NCBI GenBank assembly: GCA_008694505.1
Contig: VZDJ01000205.1
Location: 111,718-175,717 of the forward strand
Direction: 5' to 3'
DNA from: Cyanoderma ruficeps
Lineage: Eukaryota; Chordata; Aves; Passeriformes; Timaliidae
DNA length: 64,000 bases
The notes beneath the pieces were generated by a model. That model was not told the DNA's origin. It did no database searches and saw only the letters and a program-made list of their open reading frames with translations. A program made the translations under genes and the position numbers. Each line of letters opens with the position of its first letter. Within the stretch, counting starts at the first letter, position 1. Shown here in pieces: positions 10,412 to 19,368 of the stretch.

Positions 10412-10979
10412 TGTTATAAATGAAAAGCGAAATCAGAAATTAATAACAAGCAATTTATTAATACAATAGCAAAACTAATTAGAAAAAGCCACAATAAAAG
10501 AATTAACACCGGTGTGGGTGGCAGAGTGGCAGTCTCTAAGAGAGGAGTCCACCTTGTCCACACCGTACAGTTTCTAGGGTCTGGTTTTAATAGGGGTTTT
10601 CGTATCCTCAGGCAAAGTCTATTGTGAGTTTTGGTATACTATTCATATGTAAGTCTAGTGTGTCATCCTCTGCTCAGGGTTTGAAATGGTTTCTTGGACA
10701 AGCTCGGGTAGCAGAATAGATTTCCTGGTAGTCTTTTGAGAGTTGTGTTTAGAAACTACAGATCCATATCAGTTCTTGATGGCTGGTAGTGGGCGGTAGC
10801 TATGGGCCATCTTTCATTTAGCCACTTCTTTTTCTGATGCTAATGTTTTTCAGCCAGGGTTATTGTGTTGAGAAGAATGAACCTGATAAGGAGATACCTG
10901 TACGGGACACACCTGTGTTCACAGTCAGGGTTACAATATATTTTTTAATACACAAATTTTTTCCACACTAAATATCACA
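10412..10979 (-). repeat. 3' LTR of copy 2
   Basis: Bounded by TG and CA on both strands and colinear with the 5' LTR over its full 568 bp. In the direction of transcription it starts TGTGATATTT and ends ATTTATAACA. The TATA box seen in the 5' LTR is altered (TATAAAAA to TATTAAAA, 10584-10591). Most differences from the 5' LTR are C-to-T on the + strand, that is G-to-A in the sense direction. The flanking internal sequence (GCTGGGAGAC) is a poor polypurine tract. Confidence 0.93.
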
Positions 10980-11050
10980 GTCTCCCAGCTGAAAGCGCTA
11001 ACGCATAAAAATTCGCGTTTTCTTAAACTAATAATAACAACTATTCTACT

Positions 11051-11674
11051 TGTTATAAATATGGTGACCCAAATCGGAATCAAAGAAATAAAGTTTATTT
11101 TTCCAAATTAATTAAATTGAGATACAAAAAAAGAAACAAAAAACCACAACAACAAATAGCCAAATTGCAATGAAACCAGCAAAGATCCCCGCCACAGCAA
11201 AGTTCTAATTCGATCGAATTGGGAGTCAGATGCTAGACTGGCCTGCGCCAGATCTCTGTGCCACCCGCTCCACCATGTGTTCCCAAAGTCCAGTATTTAT
11301 ACTTTTTAGTTTCCTCCAGGCAAGGCTTTTCCTTGGAGATGGCCAGATTATAACATTCATGAGTCCTTTCTATTCAGTTTTAATTTCTTCCTGAGCCAAG
11401 CCTGAATTGAGTTTTCGGGATTAGCCCGAAACAGTTCAGTTGCAAAGAGGGGTCCTTTCTCCAGATGTCTGATGTGGATTCGGGGACCTGAGCTCTGCAG
11501 GTGTGAAGTTTTGGCTGTCTGGATCTTATGGCTGAGCCAACTCGGCTTTTCATTTGCAGATGGGGCTGGCATTCCTCTGTTGGTCTCTCTCCGGCAGCTT
11601 TATCAACGTCTCCTGCAACCTGTAAACTTTTAATTTCTCATGCCCAGATTCATATACAATGTGTTTTTATAACA
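11051..11674 (-). mobile_element. Solo LTR, family A, nested in copy 2; TSD TACT
   Basis: The + strand begins TGTTATAAATATGG and ends TTTTTATAACA, with TACT duplicated at 11047-11050 and 11675-11678. It carries TATAAATA near 11296 (minus strand). It inserted into the sequence between env and the 3' LTR of copy 2, so it is younger than that provirus. Confidence 0.87.
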
Positions 11675-11734
11675 TACTCAATGCTAGAAAGTGGTGGGTT
11701 TTTTGGTGTTTATTGTGATTTGGGCTGCGGTCCC

Positions 11735-11825
11735 CTCTCATTCGGGGGACCACTTGTCGCTAGCTGAGGCTGGGTGTGTCCCCCTTTAGGGACAGGAAGA
11801 GAGCAGGCAGACACAGCAGCAGTGA
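11735..11825 (-). repeat. ERVK-like LTR end with primer-binding site, cut by the gap
   Basis: From 11755 the + strand (TGTCGCTAGCTGAGG and on) is the reverse complement of the LTR end of the provirus at 40503-44665. Directly to the left, 11735-11752 reads on the minus strand as a primer site starting TGGTCCCCCGAATG. The rest of the LTR runs into the N gap. It is a fragment of an ERVK-like element inside copy 2; its other boundaries cannot be resolved. Confidence 0.75.
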
Positions 11826-11931
11826 NNNNNNNNNNNNNNNNNNNNNNNNNNNNNNNNNNNNNNNNNNNNNNNNNNNNNNNNNNNNNNNNNNNNNNNNNNN
11901 NNNNNNNNNNNNNNNNNNNNNNNNNNNNNNN
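11826..11931. other. Assembly gap (run of N)
   Basis: About 106 N. The gap hides the junction between the ERVK-like LTR and the env tail of copy 2. Confidence 0.99.
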
Positions 11932-14124
11932 TTGAATTTTTTTTTTTTTTTGAATGTTTGAGAGTGGATTAGATTTTCTTCTAGCCAGTTCGGGGTCTAG
12001 GGGGAGGGCCACTCCCTGCATTCTTTGGACTACGGAATGAATTAGCCTGATAAGACAAGGAATTAAACAAGGTAAAAAGATTACTCCTGCGATGGAGCAC
12101 GATATAAAAAAGATTATCTTTTTCTACCAGGCCCCCTGCCCGAAAAATTGATCCTACTAAGGAGCTTCTAAAATCGAATTCTACTTTTGGACTGGCACGT
12201 GTGCCACCTTTTTTATTTCAGCAGCTAATCCCCTTATAGTTTCACTATAATTATCAATTTTAATACAACACTGATTCATTGAACTTTTCACATACACTTC
12301 CTTCTTCAGCAAGTAAATAATGTAAGGCCAGCCTACTTTGGTATACAAAAGCTTTCATCTGTGTATGCTGCTTTGCCAATAGCTCAAGGGCATCTGACGT
12401 GTGATTGGATACAATTTTTATCACTGCTTGCAACCAAATGAGCCTGTTTAGGAGGTATATTGGGGTTTTGTATCTTCAGCTCTCATTATTAGTCCAAGTG
12501 GCAGGGCTATAATACTCTATAATTTTCTTTGCAGGCCATTTCTCACTTCTTCACTTTTGGCTCTCTCCGGCCATGGGAAGTTCTCTTTTTAGTTCTCTTT
12601 TGTGCCTGTTCAAGGTCTTAAAAAGTGGGGCCCCCAGCAGGTTACTGTCAGAGTGAGGCAGGGTGAAAAAGAAAGGCCTTATCATTTTTAGGGTACAAGA
12701 CCCCTTCTATTTTCCTGGGAGTTCACTATATGCTTTCTTCCTACAGATCTAATAAATACCATCAGGTGCTTTTCATTTCACATTTACTTTTTCTGGTTCT
12801 TTCTAGTATTCTCTCAAGCCCTCCAAGGATTGGCCCCAGGACTCTTGTGCCAGCATAACCTAATTTTTTAAATCTATTTACAATTATTTTTTCTTATGCG
12901 GCTCCAGAAACTTTCTGGAAGTTCAGGTTGCCACATCTTTGTTTTATTATTAGAATTCACCATTAAGGTGTTTATGCAGGGAGAATACCCAACTAGATTA
13001 GTGAATTCTTTACTTTCTCGGCTGATACAGGTAGTCCCAATTATCCTTTTGTCTAGTATCCACCCCTCGGGTCTCTGGATAGTTTTTGAAATCTGAGAAT
13101 TTTTTTATTTTAGTAGTTGATTGGGGGTCAATCCTTCTCTTTTCTAGGGCCACTTCTCAGCAGATTTTAGTTTTCTACAAATTCAGTAGTTAGTTAATCC
13201 TAATTCTGTTGCTGCTTCTTGCATTAAGTTTATGAACAAGTTTTGGGTTGAAGCTGGCAATCCCTAGTCGGCATATTGCTTTTTAAATTGTTTATAGTGT
13301 TCACTCAGGGTTTTTAACTTTTTTTGTTCAAGTCTCTTTTTCTTGACTTTGGCCTTTTGTCTCTTTAGTTCTAGTGTTATTGCTTTTACCTTACTCTCAG
13401 GGTCGAGCCCATCTTCATTCTTTGAAAAACAGAAGGTGGGATCAAACTGCAAACACACTTTATTATTGTTATCTCGAAGTAGATTTAACACAATAGGTTC
13501 ACTATTGAATGGCATCTTCCCTTCATGTTTCAAGTTTTTCCCCACCCAATACAGTTTCCCTCCCAGAGAGCACATTTTTAACTTAGTTTTATCATAGCAT
13601 AAAGGATTAACTTGATAATAAGCTAGAAAGGTGGACTTCATCTTTCCCCCTATCCAGACGGTTTTGTTACACAGATTACAGGTGGGAATAGGTGGAATGA
13701 CCTCTGTTTCCTGTTTGTGGATAACATGAGCAGGAGCCTCCTTTTTGTTTTTAGAGTTGGCAGACTGCCCGTCCTTAGCAGCTACTTTCCGGTCATGACA
13801 AACCACCCCCATTTCAGATTCACAAACCTCATATCGAGTGCCGTTGAACAAACAATACCCTCTTTGCCACCCCACGGGGCATTCGATTATCTGTCCGGTC
13901 AGTGTAGCAGTCAGGCACTGTTTACACTCTCTCAGGGGATTCAGCCCTTGTGGCTCCTCGGGATTCTACCCCTTGGCACACACGGCTAGACTCAGGGCAA
14001 TCAGGATTCTCCACAGATATATTCTTCTGCTTCGCCTTCCGCCCGTAAAGAAATATACGGCGGGGCTGACTATCTTCTTGGCAGCAAGGATAGGCTTCAG
14101 GGGCTCTGGTAGTCTGAATGGCAA
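11932..14124 (-). pseudogene. env: env of copy 2, riddled with Trp-to-stop changes
   Basis: The frame corresponds to the copy 1 env throughout, from the hydrophobic leader (about 13966-14030) to the membrane anchor and tail (about 11940-12120). The position of the copy 1 start codon reads TTG here (14122-14124). Eight Trp codons that are TGG in copy 1 are stops: 13264-13266, 13183-13185, 12749-12751, 12707-12709, 12181-12183, 12157-12159, 12154-12156 and 12124-12126. The first Cys and the Trp of the surface CWIC motif are Tyr and stop. A TAG shared with copy 1 lies at 13144-13146, and one base is missing just before the CC of the transmembrane motif. Open stretches survive only between stops, the longest being 13264-13875. 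No functional envelope could be made. Confidence 0.9.
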
Positions 14125-14485
14125 ATTTTTTTTTAAAGCCAGCCCACCGGGACAGTTTAATTGTGTTAGTTTTGCAAGGTACTTTAATTGTCCTCTGGCA
14201 CTCAATTGCAAGAATTTCGGCTTTTACCTTTTACTCCCTTTTTGTATATCCAATACCAGTCTGGAGAATCTAGCTCCAGCAGACCCGCTCGAGTAGCTAA
14301 TACTAAAAGACGGCTAGTCTCCTCTTGTTCTTCAATTAAACACTTAGTACACAATCTTTTCAGTCGGTACCCACTTTCAACAATGAGTTACTCGAATTTG
14401 CTTGCAGTACACACATTCAAAGTGAATAAAAGGGGAAACACTCGCAATCAGGAACTGTGCAACTTATCTGGTTCTCGTCTGTCAT
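13922..14485 (-). pseudogene. Second copy of the cysteine-rich ORF, frameshifted
   Basis: Starts at ATG 14483-14485, directly after the pol stop TAA (14486-14488), and ends at TAA 13922-13924. Length is close to copy 1 (594 bp there, about 564 bp here). Protein-level matches to copy 1 include ISC near the start, CECFPF, CVYCKQI, CTKCL, a LLELDS block with WYxIYKKGV, LAIxC, KVPC and YPCCQED. It has single-base losses or gains near 14417, 14382 and 14225. The matches lie in one frame with mostly conservative replacements, as expected for a coding sequence under selection before the copies decayed. Its distal third overlaps the env leader, as in copy 1. Confidence 0.72.
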
Positions 14486-15480
14486 TTATGATGATGCTGC
14501 AGCTTGATTTTCAGATCCTCGGGAGGTGATGAGACTTTCCACTCAGGGGCAATTGGTGGCTCCACCTTCTTTACTCTTGAAGAGTGAGTCCAGCCCTTCT
14601 CTGCCGTCCGGATTGCAGTATCTGTGGTGAGAAGGACAACAAAAGGACCTTCCCAGTGTGGAGCCAGGGGAATATCTTTTCAGGCTTTGATTAGGACATT
14701 GTCTCCAGGTTGTACGTTCTGCACCGCATAGCCCAGAGGGGCGCTTTGGGAGACGAGTCCACGTTTTCGCAGGTCCTGCAAGTTTTTGTTTATAGCAATG
14801 AGATAAGGTTGAAGCTGACCATCTTCGATTTGGGGGTGCCCCACAGGCATTCCATGTTTGTATGGCATTCCATACAGCATTTCAAAAGGTGATAATCCAG
14901 TCTTAGAATGAGGCATTGTTCTCACATTTAGCAGAGCTAAAGGAAGGCATTTGACTCATGACATTTTTGTTTCCAGCATTAATTTTGACAATTGTACCTT
15001 TAATGTTTGGTTTATTCTCTTCACTTGCCCTGAACTTTGAGGGTGCCAGGGAGTGTGATATTGCCACTGGATTTCCAAGACTCCTGATATCTGCTTGATA
15101 ACTTTAGAAGTAAAATGAGTCTTCTGATTAGAATCAATGCAATTCACAATCCTATTTTGGGGAATAATTTTCTCTAATAAAATTTTAGACACTGTCTGGG
15201 CAGTAGCTTTTGCCCTGGCAAAATCTTCCACCCAATTAGTTAATTTATCTACAATTACTAATAGAAATTTATATCTTCTTATCTTGGGTAGCTCCGTGAA
15301 ATCTACTTGGATTTTTTCAAAGGGCCTGTAGGCTAGAGGATGCCCTCCCCGGGCCGTTTGTCTGGATCTGGTTTGATTTATCTTTTGGCAAATCACACAT
15401 CTTTGCACTTCTTGTTTAGCTAATTCAAAAATTTTTTTGCACCCAAAGAACTTTAGAAATTGTTCTGCCAATGCTTGCGT
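14486..15480 (-). pseudogene. pol: Integrase of copy 2
   Basis: The frame 14956-15471 contains the end of the zinc-binding domain (CVIC) and the catalytic core: an Asp in VDFTELP, a second Asp in CIDSNQ, and, at the third acidic position, Lys (AAG, 15019-15021) instead of Glu. TGA at 14956-14958 matches a stop in copy 1. The C-terminal domain continues in 14680-14925 up to TGA 14680-14682, where copy 1 has Trp, and then to the pol stop at 14486-14488. Upstream, the two zinc-binding His are visible, with TAA between them and the next segment (15484-15486). It is catalytically dead and matches gamma-type integrases in order and spacing. Confidence 0.9.
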
Positions 15481-15508
15481 TCCTTAGTGAATTTGCAAGT
15501 GAAGCATT

Positions 15509-15844
15509 TTAGAATTTTTTTTTTTTTTGGGCATATTCCTTTAGAACTAGCTCCCTTCCATCAGGCAATTTCCATTTGCCTTCTTTCAGCTTCCCCCCTA
15601 TCCTTTTAAATCCTTCGATTTCCTTTTCACTGGGCTGGAGAGGAAACTTCGAGATTGTTTTTGTTTCAATTTCAGGTACACTGATGGTGAGCAGTGCTGC
15701 TCTTTTTGCCTCTTGGTCTGCCAAGTTATTTTTTTTTGTCTGAAATTTCTCTCTTGTCTGGTGTCTCTTCACATGGACCACAGATATTTCTTCTGGTTTT
15801 CTTACAGCCTCTAAAATTTTCTTTATTAGTTCCTTATGTACCAA
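15509..15844 (-). pseudogene. pol: RNase H end and linker of copy 2 pol
   Basis: An open stretch of 111 codons with HVKRHQT and NNLADQEAKRAA, which I read as the C-terminal part of a gamma-type RNase H followed by the linker to integrase. Several positions where Gly is usual in this segment are Arg or Lys, in line with the G-to-A pattern. Reverse transcriptase and protease are not recognisable upstream. Sequence continuity with integrase is broken by the T-run at 15519-15528. Confidence 0.8.
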
Positions 15845-15899
15845 ACTCTTTTTCTTGGTGTTAATTTTTTTTTCCTTAAATTTTCCTGAAGGTGTGTAT

Positions 15900-16640
15900 T
15901 ATTTCAAAAGCATATTTTGAGTATTTTCAACCTCTTCACTTTCTCGGAAATATACCACACATTTTCCCATCTCCCCCTGGGATGCAAGTCTGCTGAGGCC
16001 TGGTGTTCACCTTGTCTACAATGTGGGATACAGAAAAAAACCTCGGGACTGCCCCCCCCACGGTGCGAACAGTGGCCTCCCGGTGAAAGGCCGCTCGCAG
16101 GACATTCGGCGGCCCTGTCACGAACTTTGCACTCGGAGCAGATGGAATTCTTAAATTTGCAGAGTATCTGTGGTGTCTTCCCACGGCAGAAATGAAGGAG
16201 CCTTTTTGGGGCGGGCACCTACCGTGGGCAGAGCGACTGAGATTAGGTGGGCTGCAGAGATACAGGCACGAACCTCAGTGCAGCCCGAACTAAAGCAGAG
16301 GGGGGAAGGGGGGGGAGGCACGGCAGGCGCCGCAACAGGCGCTGGCAGAGCCTTCGACAGCATCCATGCAGGGGGGAATACTGCCCAGTAGCACACNCTG
16401 CACCCATCCTCCTTCTTTCTTTTCCCAAACTTTAATTCATTCTTTTTTTCACCCTTTCTGCCTCTCACTGCACAGGGAATTCCCCTTTCTAACTACACGA
16501 CACAATAACACAAATGAATTCCACCACGAACACATCATTGAGCCACACAAAAACAACAGACAAAGATTAGTACCTCTATATCTACTCACTCACTTTCTTC
16601 CACAGCTGGACAACACAAAACCAGGCACTCCTCTTTTTTT
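15900..16640 (-). other. Unassigned, partly GC-rich block inside copy 2
   Basis: Lies between the RNase H remnant and the second gag segment, where capsid, nucleocapsid, protease and reverse transcriptase would be expected. Positions 16030-16350 are GC-rich and CpG-containing; the rest is AT-rich. Open frames on the minus strand (16151-16468, 15904-16218) show no retroviral motif I can name. One n is at 16397. It may be degenerate gag, or foreign sequence captured with the deletion. Confidence 0.4.
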
Positions 16641-16649
16641 TTAGGTTTC

Positions 16650-17100
16650 TTGTTAATATTTACTCATGGGCATTGCATAACTTCAAGTGCCTAGCCAAAA
16701 CCTTAGATGCTTTTGGTTTTTCTGTATTTCTTCTGGTTTTTACTGTAAATAATTTAACTTATGCTCTTTCTTCAAATTTCTATTTTTTCTAGTTTTCCCT
16801 TTTTTTTACTTTTACGGGGTACAGCCCCCTCCAAGATTCCCAAATCTCTGCATACCGTCTCTCTTCTCAGTCTTCTGGTCTTTCTCTGATCACGAATTTA
16901 TTTAAAGCTCTGCCGACCCATGTTTCGAATGTCCCAAACACGGGCCTCTTATTTCTTTTCCTCTTTTAAACTTCTGTGCAATAATGTACCATCTTTTCTT
17001 TAGACAGTCTCCTGTAAATTCTTTTCTTGCCACCCCTCTATTTCTCTAGCTTTTCTGAATGTCCTCCCATGACTTGGCTATAAATTGTGTTTTTAACAAC
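16650..17100 (-). pseudogene. gag: Second matrix-like gag segment of copy 2
   Basis: Read on the minus strand, this repeats in diverged form the middle of the intact matrix region at 17408-18058: a KSWED segment, SKEKM followed by HYC, a segment with GTFE and W, then RRYAEIW. It has several stops, among them one directly after the EV dipeptide where the first matrix segment has Trp. A proline-rich linker (about 17110-17400) separates the two. Two matrix-like units in tandem suggest a duplication or recombination between related genomes. Confidence 0.6.
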
Positions 17101-17407
17101 ACCTCCCCGACAGGGGAAACAGACCGTGCCGCTCAGTGCCGCTCGGCCCCTATCATTCCCTCCTCCTCTGTCATTTTCTTTGCCCAGAGCCTGGTTCGTG
17201 GGGGCGAGCCAGCAGCCGTCGGCTTTTTAGTTGCCTTACGCAGTGGCGCCGGCATTGGGCTGAGCGGCGGGGGAGGCAGGGAGGCTTGTGCTAGGGCAGG
17301 CATAGCTTCTAGGGGTTGTAATGGGAACGCAAATGGAGGGTGCTCAGAGGCTTGTGAGGATTGTAATTCTCAAGCATGTGCAGCCGATGCCTCCAGGGGT
17401 GCTGCTG

Positions 17408-18058
17408 CTATCTGAACGGCCAGCGGTCCCTGCAGTGTGGCGCGTCTGGAGACAGGGACAGGAGAGGGGGAGGCAGCTGGGAAAGAGGTGGAGGGGGACC
17501 AGGGACCGGCGCATGTGTAGGCGCTATCACCGGGATCCCTGATGGGGAAACCCCTGCTGCCATAGGCTGGTTAGAGGGTGCTGGGAGTGCAGATGGAGGT
17601 GCCTGACCCACTACCGAGGGTCCATGGGACCCCTGATATGGGGGAGGTAGATGATCAAGAGGGTCCCAAGGTTCATGGTGATTTTTATTTTTCTCTTTTG
17701 TTTTTAAAGCAAACAATCCAACCCGGGGTCTTTCCCACAACTCGGCATAGACCCTTTCTTCAGGATTTTTTGAATTCTTTTCTTTTACATACTTACCTAG
17801 GGCTTTGCAAGTCCATCTCTCAAAGGTACCCAACGGGGCCCTTGTCAAATGACTCCTTAGCTCCTTACCACCCCAAACCTCGATACAGTAATGTATCATT
17901 TTTTCCTTTGACCTTTCCCTTCTGCAGGGGCAATCCTCCCAGTGTTCCAGGATCCATCCCAAGGGACTTTCCCTTGGAATATCTAGTGTTTTTCCCTCCT
18001 TTTCTAGAGTGTACTCCTCCTGTTCCTTTTTCAGGTGTTTACTCTTTTTCTGTCCCAT
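17408..18058 (-). CDS. gag: Gag N-terminal fragment: matrix and PPPY late domain
   Basis: An open 216-codon frame. It begins MGQ, with Gly2 a likely myristoylation site, then a basic Lys-rich stretch and the segment SPLGWILEHWED typical of gammaretroviral matrix. HYCIEVW and ERVYAELW follow. Near residue 140 is LPPPYQG, a PPPY late domain of the kind that recruits NEDD4-like ligases for budding. The remainder is proline-rich. The frame ends before any capsid. All six TGG Trp codons I can see here are intact, unlike the 3' half of the provirus. About 715 bp separate its start from the primer site, a reasonable leader length. Known gammaretroviral Gag proteins run over 500 residues, so this is a fragment. 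Confidence 0.85.
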   Translation of the reverse strand: MGQKKSKHLKKEQEEYTLEKEGKTLDIPRESPLGWILEHWEDCPCRRERSKEKMIHYCIEVWGGKELRSHLTRAPLGTFERWTCKALGKYVKEKNSKNPEERVYAELWERPRVGLFALKTKEKNKNHHEPWDPLDHLPPPYQGSHGPSVVGQAPPSALPAPSNQPMAAGVSPSGIPVIAPTHAPVPGPPPPLSQLPPPLLSLSPDAPHCRDRWPFR

Positions 18059-18773
18059 GTTTTTGTGTGTGTGTTTTACTTACTCTTCCTCCGATTTCTG
18101 ACTGGATCGGAGATTCTCTGCATTGTTGTTGTTTCCCTCCAAGGTGGGTTCCGCGTTTCTCGGCTTACTCACCCTTTGGCAAGCTTAACCTCGGGTCCTT
18201 TCGGCCGATGTCGGATTCCCTCCTGAATTTTTTTTGGACTCTTACCAAGTCCTTAAGCTAAAAGGTTTACCAATTTCTCGAACTTGAAAGGAACGTTTTC
18301 TTCCCTTTTAGCTTTCCTGTGACCAGTTCCCCAAAGCTTCACGAGCTTTAGGTTTTACGAGCGAAATGAGAGAGTTTTCACACAGATTCGCTTCCTTCTC
18401 AGCCGACCAATTCCCTCAAGGGAGGATGGAAATGCGGCTTTGAAGTCCACAATCGCCCCGTGATAAAATCACATCTCACACGCTCGCCCGATCACCCTCA
18501 CTCAACCAGCAATACTTACAGCTTCTTTTCTTGCGTGGATTTCTTCGTGCACATAGAATTTTTACGAGTGAAAAAATTGACTGCGGTTTTTGAAGACCTC
18601 CCATCTTCCCCGAGTTCTCTGGGCCCGCCTGGATCCTTACCCCTTCTTTTATTGTGGCTTTTTGGCCTAAATTTGGCTCATTTCGCGATCGGGGCTACAG
18701 GGTCCCCCTCGCCAGGCCACTGAAATCAGCAGGGGCCCCCCCGTACAATGGGGTCCCGCAGCACCCATCAGGG

Positions 18774-18791
18774 ATCCGAGTCACGGCACCA
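18774..18791 (-). other. Primer-binding site, complementary to tRNA-His
   Basis: On the minus strand it reads TGGTGCCGTGACTCGGAT, complementary to the 3' end of tRNA-His including CCA. It starts four bases inside the 5' LTR. tRNA-His priming is known for HERV-H-type elements. It fixes the orientation and the 5' end of copy 2. Confidence 0.93.
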
Positions 18792-18795
18792 AATC

Positions 18796-19363
18796 TTTTA
18801 TAAATGAAAAGTGAAATCAGAAATTAATAACGAGCAATTTATTAATACAATCCCAAAACCAATTAGAAAAAGCCACAATAAAAGAATCAACACCGGTGTG
18901 GGTGGCAGAGTGGCAGTCTCCAAGAGTGGAGTCCACCCTGTCCACACCGTACAGTCTCCAGGGTCTGGTTTTTATAGGGGTTTTCGTATCCTCAGGCAAA
19001 GTCCATTGTGAGTTTCGGTATACTGTTCATATGTAAGTCCAGTGTGTCATCCTCTGCTCAGGGTTGGAAAAGGTTTCCTGGACAAGCTCGGGTAGCAGAA
19101 TAGATTTCCTGGTAGTCTTTTGACGGCCATGTTTAGAAACTACAGATCCACATCAGTTGTCAATGGCCGGTAGTGGGCAGTGGCTATGGGCCATCTCCCG
19201 TTCAGCCACTTCTTTGTCTGGTGCTAATGTTCCTCGGCCAGGGTTTTTGTGTTGAGAAGAATGAACCTAATAAGGAGGTATCTGTACGGGACACAACTGT
19301 GTTCACAGTCAGGGTTACAATATATTTTTTAATACACGAATTTTTCCCACATCAAATATCACA
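18796..19363 (-). repeat. 5' LTR of copy 2
   Basis: 568 bp, matching the 3' LTR end to end. In the sense direction it starts TGTGATATTT, has TATAAAAA (18969-18976), and an AATAAA-type signal near the end (about 18840). The inner terminus reads AA instead of CA. This copy keeps C on the + strand at most of the positions where the 3' LTR has T. Confidence 0.93.
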
Positions 19364-19368
19364 ATAGC

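Larger units (their letters stand above)
10412..19363 (-). mobile_element. Gamma-type endogenous provirus, copy 2, TSD ATAGC
   Basis: Two 568-bp LTRs (10412-10979 and 18796-19363) enclose, in minus-strand order, a tRNA-His-like primer site, gag, RNase H and integrase remnants, the cysteine-rich ORF and env. A perfect 5-bp duplication ATAGC flanks it (10407-10411, 19364-19368). Capsid, nucleocapsid, protease and most of reverse transcriptase are not recognisable. Nested inside are a solo LTR (11051-11674) and an ERVK-like fragment beside a gap. The 3' half is heavily changed from G to A on the coding strand, whereas the 5' LTR, primer site and first gag segment are not. The two LTRs differ at about 9 percent of positions by eye. 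Confidence 0.93.

Noticed and set aside
11932..15480. CpG decay as the cause of the G-to-A pattern
   Set aside because: TGG-to-TAG and TGG-to-TGA in these positions are mostly not in CpG, and the excess is strand-specific; methylation decay would act on both strands.
17578..18261. 227-codon plus-strand ORF
   Set aside because: It is the antisense of the gag matrix region, which has clear retroviral motifs on the minus strand.
18774..18791. Possible tRNA gene at the tRNA-His match
   Set aside because: Only the 18 bases complementary to the 3' end are present, next to an LTR, so it is a primer-binding site.
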